Assembly (NCBI RefSeq): GCF_014851395.1
Contig: NW_024040041.1
Coordinates: forward strand, 10,222,041 to 10,286,040
From: Micropterus salmoides
Taxonomy: Eukaryota > Chordata > Actinopteri > Centrarchiformes > Centrarchidae
DNA length: 64,000 nucleotides
Direction of reading: 5' to 3'
Shown here one piece after another: positions 32,764 through 43,397 of the stretch; the first letter of the stretch is position 1; every line of letters begins with the position of its first letter. Position numbers and translations under genes: made by a program. The notes beneath the pieces are model-generated. The model saw nothing but the letters and a program-made list of their open reading frames with translations, had not been told where the DNA came from and made no database searches.

Positions 32764-35696
32764 GATGGGGCCAGTCAGGAATCTGGTCCCTGTGAGGAGG
32801 ACCATTCTAGCCTTCCTATGACCTCCTTCACCTTTCCCCCTTTGGTCATGTCTCACAACATACACCCTTAGGACCCTGGGGGGCGGGCAGGCTGCGGCCT
32901 CGCCCTTCTTCCTCCCCCACTGGCCGCCCCTCAATTTTAATTACACATTAGAGGGCTTGGGGGGTGGGAGGGGCACGATGGGAGGCTCCACTACCTGACA
33001 GTTGTGGGGTGCCTGTGTCACAACTACCCTCCAATTTTAACTGCACCTTAGTTACCACACACCTTATCTTTACTCCACCATACAACACTTCACAATCCAT
33101 GACATGCATCCAACACAAAACAATACATTTACAGAGGCAAGCAGAGGGGTTGAAGGAGTGGGGGAGATTCTCATAGGCTTCGTGTCCTACCCCTGGAGCC
33201 CCGGGCATCGGGGGTGCTGTGGGGTTGGTGACGGCCTTGCCTAATCTGGGGTGGGTGGGCTGGGGGGGTCGGAGCTCCCCTGGCGTGGGGGCCCGCTCTT
33301 GACCTAGGGATCTGGGGACTCGGGCTTGTGGCCGTTGTCTCCTCTCCTCGCCTGGGCCCTCTTTGGCAGGGGTGGGGCTCCCGCTGCTTCACCCTGCCAG
33401 CTCTCTCACAGTGGGGGCATTCGGGAGTCTCTGGGGCGCATGGTCGGCGTTGTCAGTGTAGGTATTGGTGCTCCTCCTTGGGGGTGCTTGACTGGGGGGG
33501 CTGGGCCCCCGTCCAGGGATGAGATCGGCCTCGGGGGCTGCTGGCACTGCCTGCACTCTGGGGAGGGATGCCTCTGGCTGGGCTGGGGGACCGTTGGCCT
33601 GGTTCTCCCGCGTTATTGCTCCCTGGCGGCAGGGAGCTTCCCGGCATGGCTTTCTGCTGTTCTTCCTTGGGCCGGGGTACAGCTTCCCCCAGGACATGCG
33701 GTCTGGGGTCCTTTGCGCTTTGGGGGGTCACAGGATGCCCTGGCTGCTGGGGGGTGGGGGTCTGTGCGCGGGTTGATCCGATTGCAGTTTGGAGGGCTGC
33801 AATGTGATTGTAGGGCGATTGTCGATTGCATTTTGATGCATTGTGCTTTTTCCCTGGGCAGGGTCTCTGAATGGCTGCTGGGCGTTTAGTTTGTGCATTG
33901 GAGTCCGGGGGAGGCATTTCCTCGTTGGTTTGGAGGGACCAGTTTGCGTCCCTGTTTTGCTTCGTTGGCCTTGGATCCATGCTTCGCCATTTCTCTGTCG
34001 GACAGTTGTTGGACCCCTCTGGATACTGAGGTATATAGTTAGTTTTTGGGATGTGCAGTGTGGGTGCGGGGCAGGGCTGTGCTCCGGTTTGTTCTGGGTT
34101 TGTGCCTGGAGTTCTCGGCCCTTGACGGGTGGGTGGGTTGGTGGTGGCTTGCAGCTGAGCTAGTTGATTTTGCCTAGTTGCTGGTTTGGTTTTCCTTAGT
34201 TTTTTCCGGCAGTTGGGGGGACGGCGGACTTTTAATGACGGGTGCACGGTGATCTGTGCGGCCCGTTTGCTGCCGGGCTGGGACTTGCTGCTGGTGTTTC
34301 TTTCGCTGTCGTGTTGTTCCGCTTGCTCTCTCTCGTTTGCCCGACCTCGCACGCGGGATTCGCAGGGGGCTGCTGGGCATTGGGTGTCGCCGTGCTCGCA
34401 CAGTGTGCGCGTTGGGCTTGTCACTTGTGCATTGGTGTTGATGATTGCGTGGCATTTGGTTGTTCGCTGCGCAGCGGTGGGGTGCTGGGTCGGGGGGGGG
34501 GCACTGGTCTATGTTGTGTGTGCGCCGCGGTCAGTTCCGCGGGTTACGTTTTTTGCATTCCGTCGGCATTAAGTTGTCAACTGGCATTTGGGTCGGGGTC
34601 TTCCACGTTTGCATCGCGGTGCATCTGGGAGTCTTTGTTTGTTTTGGATTGATTTATTCTTTTTCTTTCTCCCACCCCTATTGGCTACTGGGGTTCTTGC
34701 CTGCCTGTTGCTGGGGTAAGTGTGGCACAGTCGTGGCGTCCCACTCTCACTATTGTCAAAGGTTGTCAGGTTGCATGTCAAAGATACCAGTGTGTGAGTG
34801 TGAATGTTACTTTCCGTTTAAGCACTTAGGCTCAGTGTATGAATGTGTATGACTGGTGAATGCAGATGTAGTGTAAAAGCGCTTTGAGTGGTCGAAAAGA
34901 CTAGAAAGGCGCTGTACAGAGCATTTACATTATTTAACAGGCTTACGCGCACACATGTACACAGACATACAGACACATTCACCCACACGCACACAGACAC
35001 AATCAGTCTCACACATAGACACAAACAAATGTAGGTTGTCCCTGGTAGAATTATTTCTGATGCTTTTCTTTCAGTTACTTATTTAAATTAATTGTTATTA
35101 TTCCAGCTCTCGTGGCTGTGCTGTGTTGCTTATTTAGTGTGCTGAACTGTTTCTTGTTTTCATTTTTCTCTTAGTTGTCTTACTATGTCAGCCGTTCATT
35201 GCTGCTGTTCGGCTGGTTGTCTTTTACTATTATTATTATTTTTATTGTTTGTTGTTGTTTTTCTCCTCCCAAGCCCCCCTCTCTGTTCTATTGCAGGTTT
35301 CGTTGCTTTCTGCAATTGATGTTTCCCACTGCTTTTCCCTGTTGTCCCCACCTACCATCCCCCTTTCCCCTTCTCTTACAGGTCTTGTCTGTGCTGTCTG
35401 TTTGTGCCCCCCCATCCCCATGTCTGCCCCCCTGTCTGGCCCGGTGACAAATCAATACATAATTAAATAAATAATAAAACAGACAAAGGAGTATATTAAT
35501 ACTCTTTTGTTAAAGTAAAATCTGTCTGGCACAATATGGTATCCAGGTCATCATACTCTATACCAGGCTGCTGGGCAGGAGAGGTTTTAGAAAAAAAAAG
35601 ATATTAAATAAGTTGATCTATAGGAGAAAAATATTTAAAAGCAATGAATAATGCCTGAGAGCCTCACTAAAAAAAAAAAAAAAAGTGTACGATACT
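32749..35696 (+). mobile_element. 5'-truncated L1-like retrotransposon insertion with 15-bp TSD and poly-A
   Basis: TSD AAAGTGTACGATACT at 32749-32763 and again at 35682-35696. The insert (32764-35681) ends in a poly-A run and reads plus. It consists of a GC-rich 3' UTR-like half (33.2-34.65 kb), a TTTGAGTGGTCGAAAAGACT-type motif around 34880, CA-rich sequence, a pyrimidine-rich half and AATAAA words near 35463-35478. A relative of its GC-rich half lies downstream of an L1/Tx1-like ORF2 end at 43.4-46 kb, which is why I call it L1-like. It splits the viral integrase in two. Confidence 0.7.
34930..35022. repeat. CA-rich low-complexity stretch
   Basis: Imperfect ACACAC/CAGACA repeats inside the L1-like insertion. 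Confidence 0.7.
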
Positions 35697-36034
35697 ATAA
35701 ATTTTCATGAACGCCTCGAAATCTTTGTTTAGGAACTCTTTTCCCTCGTCTGTTTGAATTTTATGCGGTATTCTACCTTCAGCTAAGATATGTTTAAAGG
35801 ACGTTGAGACGCATTTACCACTCTTATTTTTTAAACAACGCACCCATGCGTATTTTGAAAACAAATCTATACACATTAATAAATAGCGTACCCCATCATT
35901 TTCAGTAGAATAAGCGGACATGTCAACTAGATCTAGCTGGAATTGCCAATTTATTGATTTCACTAAAACCTTGTTTCTCGTAAAATGCACCGGAGCCGTC
36001 TTGTGTAGAGTATAGGCATCTTGCTTCATGAGCG
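35682..36034 (-). pseudogene. Viral/Polinton integrase, N-terminal catalytic part
   Basis: Minus-strand frame beginning near MKQDAYTLHK and running through LDLVDMS (first catalytic Asp), YLLMCIDLFSKYAW, and TDEGKEFLN (second catalytic Asp) to the L1-like insertion site, where it is cut in frame. Together with 32154-32763 it accounts for an rve-type integrase lacking its extreme N-terminus. Sequence above 36035 belongs to the DIRS element, so the zinc-binding N-terminal domain is missing or beyond that insertion. Confidence 0.8.
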
Positions 36035-39000
36035 AATTTTCTACGTCTGAAGAGAGCCCGTTCTCGGCTTCTCCCGCCCAAGGTATGAGTCTGGAGAGGT
36101 TTGCACAGTCTGATTCTGAGGAGCTAGACGTGCTTAGCATCATGGAGGATGACTTCCGGGAGCCGGGTCGACGTCATCAGTCTGTGCCCAGCTAAGAGAG
36201 GCGGGGCAGGAGCCGCAGGCCAGCGGTAACCTCAATGAGCTTTTCTGCAGCCCGAGCAGATTTACACAATGAGTTGTGTAAATCATGGAACAGACCGAGA
36301 AAAAAAAAATCAAAAAGCTGCACTGCACGGCTGACTGCGTCCCCTCTGCTAGACTACAGCAGCATGACAGAAACTAAGCAGCACAGCTTTGGAACGATGC
36401 CTCGGGTGGAGGAAGCGCTTGCGAGCTTTCTCCCACCCTCGCTTCATTCCTTCAGATGCCGGCGCTCCCCACCAAGCCGTGTCGGACGGCATCTGATTTG
36501 GTGGGCAAGGCCTACATGGCAGCGGGTCGAGCTGGTGCAAGCCTGCACACTATGGCCATCTTGCAGGCGTACCAGGCCGATCTTCTCAAAGACTGTGACC
36601 TAGGGGGAGGTCCCTCTGAGGAGGACCTGACTGAGCTCCGTAGAGCTACGGAATAAACACTCCGTGTTACCAAAGAGACGGCCCGTTCCATTGGCCGCTC
36701 CATGGCAGCATTGGTGGCTATGGAGCGCCATCTGTGGCTCAACCTCTCAGGCATCCAGGGGAAGGAGAAGGCTTTTCTCTTGGATGTGCCCCTCTCTCCT
36801 ACTGGCCTGTTTGTTGAGGCAGTGGATGCTGTCATCAGCAGGTTTCAGCACGCTAAAACGCAGGGAGAGGCGTTTGAGCAATATCTCCCCCGCCGGTCTG
36901 CGATGGCTGAAGAGAGATGAGCTCAGCCCTCGTCTAGCTCCTACTGCTTCCCGTAGTCCCCCTCAACAAACCAGGGACGCGAAGCGGCGCTCTCGCCTAC
37001 AGCCCCCAAAGAAGACGGGTCTGAGGACCGTCATTCTGTCTCGGCGGGCTCGGGGAAAGAGGACACAAGGTTTCGAGTAGGGGGGCCCACTACCCCCCCC
37101 CCCCCCAGAGAGACTGACCGAGGTCCCCATCCCTCATGGCGGCTCAGGCAACAGGCTCTGTTTTTTCACGCCGTCTTGGCACTCGGGACACGCTAGCCGC
37201 CAGCGAGCTCTATCCAGTCTGCCCGCCTCGAGGGGTTGCAGCTGGAAAACGATCGGGCTCACACACCGTGGGTCGCCAGCGAGTTTTCCCTGGCGGTCCT
37301 CCCCTTCAGGGTGCCACTGGGGACCTACGCATAACACCTGCCACCAGCCCCCAAGGGGCTCCCTTAGCGGATTTTGCAGAAGCATGGCGGAGCCTTGCAA
37401 ACATTTCTCCGTGGGTCCTGCGCACCGTAGTGGATGGCTACAGGCTGCAGTTCCAGGTCCACCCCCCGCAGAAGGGGTGGTCTGGACTGCGGTGCACGCG
37501 GGGCAGAGCCAGGTGTTGCGACAAGAAGTTTGCTCTCAGCTGGAAAATGGGGCCAGAGAGCTTATTTCCCCGCCAGTCAGGGAGTCCGGGTTCTACAGCC
37601 GGTACTTCATAGTTCCCAAGAAGGACGGATGGGTTGCGTCCGATTTTGGATCTGCGGTCCCTGAACCAATCTCTGAGGAGATTCAGGTTCAGGATGCTCA
37701 CCATCCCCGCCATTATCAGTTCCGAGGATTGGTTTGTCACGATAGATCTTATTTCCACATCTCCATCCGTCCCTCTCACAGGAAGTTCCTGAGGTTCACC
37801 TTTGGGGGCGCGGCGTACCAATATTGGGTTCTTCCGTTCGGCCTAGCACTCTCTCCCCGCACGTTCACCAAATGCATGGATGCAGCCGTCGAGACAGGGG
37901 CTGAGGCCCGGGGAATGAAGATTCCACCCCGAGGTGGTGGAGTGGTTGTGCGAAGGTTCGGCCCAGTAGCCGTGGACCTGTTTGTGTCTTGAGAGACTAC
38001 GCACTGTCCGCTCTGATTCTCCCTCTCGCCCCCAGCCCGCTAGGGCTGGATGCCATGGTGCAGACGTGGCCGAGGCTGCGTCTGTATGTTCTTCCACCAG
38101 TTGCTCTGCTCCCGGGGGTTCTGGAAGGGGCAGAGCAACTAGGGGGACGGTGTTAGCCTACTGTTAGTAGCCCCGTGTTTGGACGGCCCGAGTGTGGTTC
38201 TCTGACATAATATCGCTCCTAGAGGGCCCGCCCCGCTGTCCCATGCGGAGGACCGGGCCTTTCACCCGCGCCCCGTCCTGTGGCAGCTATGGGTCTGGCC
38301 CCTGAGGGGGCACCTGACCCTTAAGATGGCCTTTCTCCTCAATATCACCTCTCTGAGGAGGGTGGGGGATCTCCAGGCACTTTCGGTTTCTCCCCGATGC
38401 CTGGAGTTTGCCCCGGGGAGGGTCAGGGCCATCCTGTACCCAGGCTATGTCCCTAAGGTTCCGTCCAGTTTGGCAGGGTCCACAGTGCTGCAGGTGTTTC
38501 ATCCTCCACCTCATGTGATAGCGGAGGACGGGAGACTTCATCTGCTCTGCCCTGTCAGAGCGCTGAGTATTTACACTCTGAGGTCTTCCCGGTGGAGGAA
38601 AGCAGACCAGTTGCTAGTGTGCTTCTAAACACGCCATCAGCAACTGGATCATTCAGACTATTTCCCTGGCCTAACAGGTGTTTGCCTTCACCTATGGCCA
38701 TCAGGGTGCACTCTACTCGAGGCATGGTGGCCTCCAGGATTTGTGTGACGCGGCTGGCTGGCCACCCCTCACACTTCATCCGGTTTACAGTCTGGACCTT
38801 CCTTCTGCACCCGGCACCCGTGCGCTCTCCTCTTAGTCGTGCCTGCAGGTTGCACGCTGGGTTTTGGCGTGGCCTAAGTGGGTTTCTCGTTCCCATAGTG
38901 TCGTCACCAACGCAGTTTGAGTACCCTCGAAGGGGAACATGACACTGCGTCGGTCTGCCACACCTCACTCCGCCTGGAGTGCCTTGCTTCATAGAAAAGG

Positions 39001-39190
39001 GCTAATGTGTGCCAGCGTGCTTATATATGCCTCCGGTTACGCCGTCACACGCTACCGTTCTAGCAACACCAATAGAATTGGAGTAGTTTCATTCATAATT
39101 CAGCCCTGCCACTCCCAGAGGCATTCCCATAGTGTCGTTACCGACGCAGTGTCTCGTTCCCCTTCTCGGGGAACAAGGGTTACATAACAA
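36035..39190 (+). mobile_element. Degenerate DIRS-type tyrosine-recombinase retrotransposon
   Basis: Plus-strand order gag - RT - recombinase. Gag-like remnants at 36086-36180 (EELDVLSIMEDD) and 36456-36920 (LQAYQADLL, then FLLDVPLSPTGLF), interrupted by TAA at 36654-36656. RT at 37510-37990 with FYSRYFIVPKKDG and YQYWVLPFGLALSPRTFTK. The catalytic YxDD part is deleted and the frame jumps to the RNase H end (RRFGPVAVDLFVS). Tyrosine recombinase at 38300-38930 with the HxxR box HSTRG. Terminal-type repeats with GTGTCGTTACCGACGCAG-like words occur at 38889-38940 and 39124-39176. It is inserted in the adintovirus-like element. Confidence 0.8.
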
Positions 39191-39460
39191 ATCCTCAACC
39201 AAATCTGGAGAGCTGCTGCTGCAATGTCTCGAATACTGCATTCACACGTTGGCACCAACCCAAGACCGCGTAGTACATACTTTTGAGCATCAGCGAAATT
39301 TTTGTTAAAAAGCTTCTGCACAATTTCTCTCTTATGTCCTTTGATATAAAAGAAGGGTAGCGTGTCAATGCAGGTGTGAGGTTGTTTTCTGCTCCATTCG
39401 TCTGTATAAGAGCAATTCACACATGTTTGTACAGCTTTCTGCTGCAGTATATCATATAAA
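39191..39460 (-). pseudogene. Unrecognised ORF fragment 4 of the viral element (CxxC region)
   Basis: About 90 open codons on the minus strand. They are entered either from a stop or from an AG acceptor-like site near 39461 and cut by the DIRS element at ~39190. There is no ATG at its start. Visible: TCVNCSYTDEW...PHTC, a possible zinc-binding cluster, then a charged helical part (KGHKREIVQKLFNKNFADAQ). No family recognised. It could be an exon or the C-terminus of the upstream ORFs. Confidence 0.35.
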
Positions 39461-39502
39461 TACTAAGCTACGGTAACCTGTATAATGCCGCTAGCAGTAG
39501 TG

Positions 39503-39745
39503 TTAGGAAATGTGTCCTTGTCGCAACAATCCAGAGTGTCCAAACAGCACCCTTAAACGGCTTGCCCCTGCTCTGGGCCTCTTCTGCTTTTTCTTCAGGA
39601 ACGAGAAATGTTCAATTTCTTTTCCCCACTTTCTTTGCCAGTCATCCACCCATGAATTATCATCATCCTGGAGCAATGGAAAATATTTAGGGTTGCTCGA
39701 TAGATCCTCACCCGCTGCACATGTCCTCGTACCTGCACAAAACAT
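39503..39745 (-). CDS. Unrecognised ORF 3 of the viral element
   Basis: 80 codons from ATG at 39745. Acidic middle (LLQDDDNSWVDDWQRKWGKE) and basic stretch (FLKKKQKRPRAGASRL). Six bases separate its start from the stop of the preceding ORF, and the same strand and dense packing suggest a viral transcription unit. No homologue recognised. May be a frameshifted continuation of ORF 2. Confidence 0.35.
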   Translation of the reverse strand: MFCAGTRTCAAGEDLSSNPKYFPLLQDDDNSWVDDWQRKWGKEIEHFSFLKKKQKRPRAGASRLRVLFGHSGLLRQGHIS

Positions 39746-39750
39746 TTTAA

Positions 39751-40029
39751 TTAGAACAATGTCACTGTCAGCCCCGTCGTGGAAGTCTTTGAGGTTGTCT
39801 GCGATGTTGTTTGTTGTTCATCTTGCTTGTCCTCAGGACCAAAAAGTTTTCTTTTGATCCCTACAAAGCTAACATAAGGTTCATACCATCTGAATAATTT
39901 ATCAATGTGTGAGAAGATTTCAAGGGTTCTATCCCATTCTCCCCACTGGACCACAAAGCCGGTGCTAAACCACATCTCCCACTCTTTAGACGTGATAGGG
40001 TAGCCTTTAAGTTGCTCTGGGGTTCCCAT
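39751..40029 (-). CDS. Unrecognised ORF 2 of the viral element
   Basis: 92 codons from ATG at 40029. The frame is open upstream to about 40075, so the ATG may not be the real start. The aromatic-rich body (EWEMWFSTGFVVQWGEWD, LFRWYEPYVSF) ends in a Gln/Thr/Ser-rich tail. Composition looks like a genuine folded protein rather than a random frame. No family recognised. Confidence 0.4.
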   Translation of the reverse strand: MGTPEQLKGYPITSKEWEMWFSTGFVVQWGEWDRTLEIFSHIDKLFRWYEPYVSFVGIKRKLFGPEDKQDEQQTTSQTTSKTSTTGLTVTLF

Positions 40030-40126
40030 CCTTGCCTTTTGAATGATAGAATCGTCCGTGCAAGATCTAAAAAAGATTTTCTACACGGTAGAGCTCTCCT
40101 GGCACAGACCCGCGCCATTGTGCAGT

Positions 40127-40465
40127 CTAGACTCCTTTTGAAGCACTCATATCTTTACACACTTTGTTTCTGAAGTAATTCCAGTCTTTGGCTGAAAAAC
40201 TAATGTGCGGTGTGCTTTCACAAAGAAAAATTTCATCAAGCTCTCTTGTATAAAGATGAACTGTTCCGTGCTCAAACAAGAATCCCGACATTCTAAAATC
40301 TTCCACCGCCCATTCAAACTGAGGCGCCCAAGCCTTTCGGTCCAGAAAATCAGCCAATGTTGTTGCGGGAGTCTTCTTTCTGGGAGCCATACTCATTGCA
40401 ACAGGATCTATAATTATATGTCGTTTTGGAGTCGTTACTCCTAATTGATTACCTGTGACGTCCAT
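40127..40465 (-). CDS. Unrecognised ORF 1 of the viral element, first gene behind a TATA box
   Basis: 112 codons from ATG at 40465. Starts with a basic segment (MSMAPRKKT) and then a mixed alpha/beta-like body (FEWAVEDFRMSGFLFEHG, HLYTRELDEIFL). It is the most upstream minus-strand frame, 128 bp from a TATA box and immediately next to a direct-repeat region that may be the element's end. Function unknown. It may form one broken gene with ORF 2, since the two are separated by a frame change and a stop. Confidence 0.45.
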   Translation of the reverse strand: MDVTGNQLGVTTPKRHIIIDPVAMSMAPRKKTPATTLADFLDRKAWAPQFEWAVEDFRMSGFLFEHGTVHLYTRELDEIFLCESTPHISFSAKDWNYFRNKVCKDMSASKGV

Positions 40466-40592
40466 GATTGTGATGCTGCAAAGATAGCACTGTTGTTCTG
40501 CACGAAAATAGCTCTTTCCGATACGGATTTACCCAAAAATCAGTCACACTGTTCCAGGCTCTCGGTCAGATGTAAGTCAAAAAACTAGCCCA

Positions 40593-40601
40593 CTATATAT
40601 A
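40593..40601 (-). promoter_or_regulatory. TATA box upstream of the unrecognised ORFs
   Basis: Minus-strand TATATATAG within TTGTATATATAGTGGGC, 128 bp before the ATG at 40465. No other start site competes in between. Confidence 0.45.
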
Positions 40602-40633
40602 CAACTGATTGCTAAAGCCACTCCCAAACATCC

Positions 40634-40792
40634 GCTTTTAGAGGATAACACCGGACATCCCATCTACACAAACCCCCCTTTTCACACCCGTCTTCACCTT
40701 TTGGCGATCGACCCCCACCCCTGCTAATAGAGGATGAGGCCGGACACGCCCTAATACACACACACATTTTCACACCCCCGTGTCTTTGTTGT
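40634..40792. repeat. Direct repeat at the right end of the viral element
   Basis: Two diverged copies ~91 bp apart share TAGAGGATRANRCCGGACAY followed by CCC and an ACACA...TTTCACACCC block (40634-40690 and 40727-40790). Tandem or terminal repeats at this place would fit the terminus of a linear viral genome, but no matching inverted copy was found at the left end. Confidence 0.4.
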
Positions 40793-41224
40793 TCAACCTT
40801 GCTATGACCCCAATCTTTTTTTTTTTATTATTATTAATTAATTTAAATTAAAAAAAAAATTATTTTATATAATTGTGAATATTTTTTGAATAATTAGTTT
40901 TTGATTAATACATTTTTTATTAATCAAAATTTTATTCACGTGCACAACTTACGCGCATCATGCTATTACGAGTTGCTGGCCTTTATTTACTACGACTACT
41001 TTGAGGAGGCTAAAGAGATCTCAATTGCAATTCATTTCCTATTATTTTTATTATTTTCCTTAACTATAACTTTAAGCAATCTGTATTAATTGTCATTTTT
41101 ATATTTTGTACCTTTTTCTTTTGTAAAGAAATTTTTGAAAAATCTGAAGATACAGACTTAATGATTTCTTTGTCTCTGGTCTATCTTTGAGGGAAACTCA
41201 GCCAAGGAACAAAACCCCACAAAG

Positions 41225-41242
41225 TGGCGTCACGAACAGGAT
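41225..41242 (+). promoter_or_regulatory. Primer-binding-site-like sequence of an LTR element
   Basis: TGGCGTCACGAACAGGAT follows a CACAAAG and precedes a GACAAG|GTAAGA splice-donor-like site at 41319. This is the arrangement of a retroviral leader after a 5' LTR. The AT-rich sequence 40790-41218 would be the LTR. No gag or pol follows, so this would be a leader relic. tRNA match not checked. Confidence 0.3.
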
Positions 41243-41249
41243 GGGAAAA

Positions 41250-43397
41250 AAGGACCCCTCTTTTTTTTGAGCTGTCGGAGGTACCCGGCTGTTTGCCTTT
41301 TCTTCCACTTGCAGAGAGACAAGGTAAGACCTTTCCTTTGTTGATCTGTCGGAGGGGAGGAAGGGCCAACTGCCTGAGGTGGTAAGACAGTGGAAGAATT
41401 GTGCATTTAAAAACTGTCTAAATGTAAGATAAATGAGAGATCAAAAGACCAATTTTGCCGTGCGTGAGTGAGACTGTGTGTGTGAAAAAGTGTGTGTGTG
41501 TGTCTAAAAATAGATAGAAGCATGCTGTGTGTGTGTGTGAGTCATATAGACACTAAAAACCCCCAAATTTGGACAAAATATAATGAGAGATATTTTAAAG
41601 GCATTAGTAGTTTAAATCATAAAGAGGGTTTATATTTCACATTCCTTAGAACAACTGTTTTCATCATGACCTGCATGCAACGCTTTGAAGGTGTTAAGAT
41701 TGAGTCAAAAGTATTTTAGAACGTAGAATAGGTTGCAGGGTCACTGTAAAAGTACAGTTCTTCACAAATAGAATGACCAAATTATTGGGGTAAGAGCATT
41801 AGTTGGCCTTGCAGTCACCTTGAGCCCCTTGAGGCTGTGAGCACCCCAGCTGTGGTGTTGCCATCTGACTATAAGTAATAAAACCGCTAAAAGGGAGCGG
41901 ATCCCTAGGGGATTTTTAAGGGGTAAACCTGGGAAGGGGCACGGGTTGATTTTTAATCAACCACCCTGTGAACAAGGTTAAATTAAAACAGTTGCTTGAT
42001 ATCCTTGTAAGCATAGGATTGTAGTAAATTGTTATTGTGTCTGGGAGACACTAATTGAGAAGTAAAATTTAATTGAGCAAAATGTTTGCGCAAAAAACAT
42101 CTTTACAAAAAATAATAAGGGAATAAAACTACACAAATAGTCATTACTGGTTAACTACAGTAAAGTCAACTTTAAAATGACTCCACTACCACACATAGAA
42201 CGTGGTTTAATAGAATAATCACATTTAACAAAAGCATACATTTTGGCTTAATAACTATCGAGATTTGTCAGGTTGATAGTCTCCCTTGACAGTTTACTGT
42301 AAATTAAGCCTTAAGCATTTTACACAGCATAAATTGGCCAAGTGGCTAGCGAACTTTTCCTCTCCTCATAGCTTAACAAATTACATGTTATTTATACCAT
42401 TTCTTACTCACCACTGGTTCAGTTACTGCATCTCCCGACACAACACCACGGGTGCTGATGAACAAACCGCCCTGAGCTACTACCCGTTGCAAATTTCTTT
42501 TCCACATCCATGCACTGCTTGGACGGAGACAGCCAGCCCGTCCAGGGAGCCGTGCTTCCTGAACACGTATCCTGTGCGTGTCTGTCATTGGCGGAGCAGT
42601 CTGTCAGTCCCTCTGTCCAGTAAGTATGACTTGTAATTGGACTGTACTTCAGCAGACAGGCAAGCATTGGCCAAGAGCAGAAGGCCCTGCCTCCAGGCCT
42701 TTTTTTTAATTTGCGAGGTTGCGAAGCTTCATTTTCACTCAGTCTTAGTTTTAGAGTTTCAGAGCAGAGCTGCGTGACAACGCTGCCACAAATCACGTGA
42801 GTCGCAAGCTCGCAACTGTGTAGGCGTAGCTCCGCAAAGTGGGTGTTGTAAACTCAGCTCTGAAAAAATAGTCGGCAATAGGAGTGCGAATGTAATGTAA
42901 TGTAATAAAGTTTCGGCCTTTCAAACCTCAATTTTCAGAGTTTCAAAACTTTTTTTCACACATTTGCACACCAGTTTTCAGATCACCATTTACAAGGTTC
43001 CCAACCTGGAAAACAAACTAATACACTGGGAGAACACTGACAAATTCTGAAAATTGTTCTGAAGAAGGAAAACTCAAAAACAACATAATGTTTGCAGAGA
43101 TATTTAATTTTTACATTTTGCAAGCTTGCAAATCTTAGTTTTTGATCTTGCAAAACTTTTTTTTGTAAGATTTTGAGTTTTCAAACACTTTATTTTCAGT
43201 TTTGAATCAAGGCAGGATATCAATCCCATACCTATGTAGTATTTATTTCATTCCATTTTTATTGAACATTTTTTTAAACTCTTGACCTCTTACGGCTGAG
43301 CTGACCATATGACAAATAAAACTGAACTGAAACTAGTTCTCTGTGGGTTTGTCATAACAAGAAATCTCTTTCACATTACAGATAGTTATTTCATCCA
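41250..43397. other. No gene recognised
   Basis: Possible ERV leader continuing from the primer-site-like sequence, with GT-rich patches at 41480-41540. Then unannotated sequence without convincing frames. Repeated word pairs such as GATTTTTAATC near 41950 are short palindromes only. Confidence 0.4.

Larger units (their letters stand above)
21340..34649. repeat. Direct ~6.4-kb duplication flanking gap 1 (21340-27736 and 28237-34649)
   Basis: The first base after the gap corresponds to 21340 and the last base before it to 34649. Similarity therefore begins and ends exactly at contig edges. Differences are mainly single-base homopolymer indels, a 63-bp tandem-repeat gain near 29250 and a ~50-bp block near 27232. 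This is best explained as unmerged contig overlap or the two haplotypes rather than a genomic tandem duplication. Confidence 0.9.

Noticed and set aside
21340..34649. True tandem duplication or recent amplification of the viral capsid cassette
   Set aside because: Edges coincide with contig ends at a 500-N gap; artefact or haplotype duplication is simpler, pending read mapping.
42286..42800. ORFs of 116-135 codons on both strands (and their copies at 55.8-56.3 kb)
   Set aside because: Opposite-strand open frames without domains; copies break by single-base indels; no splice or promoter support.
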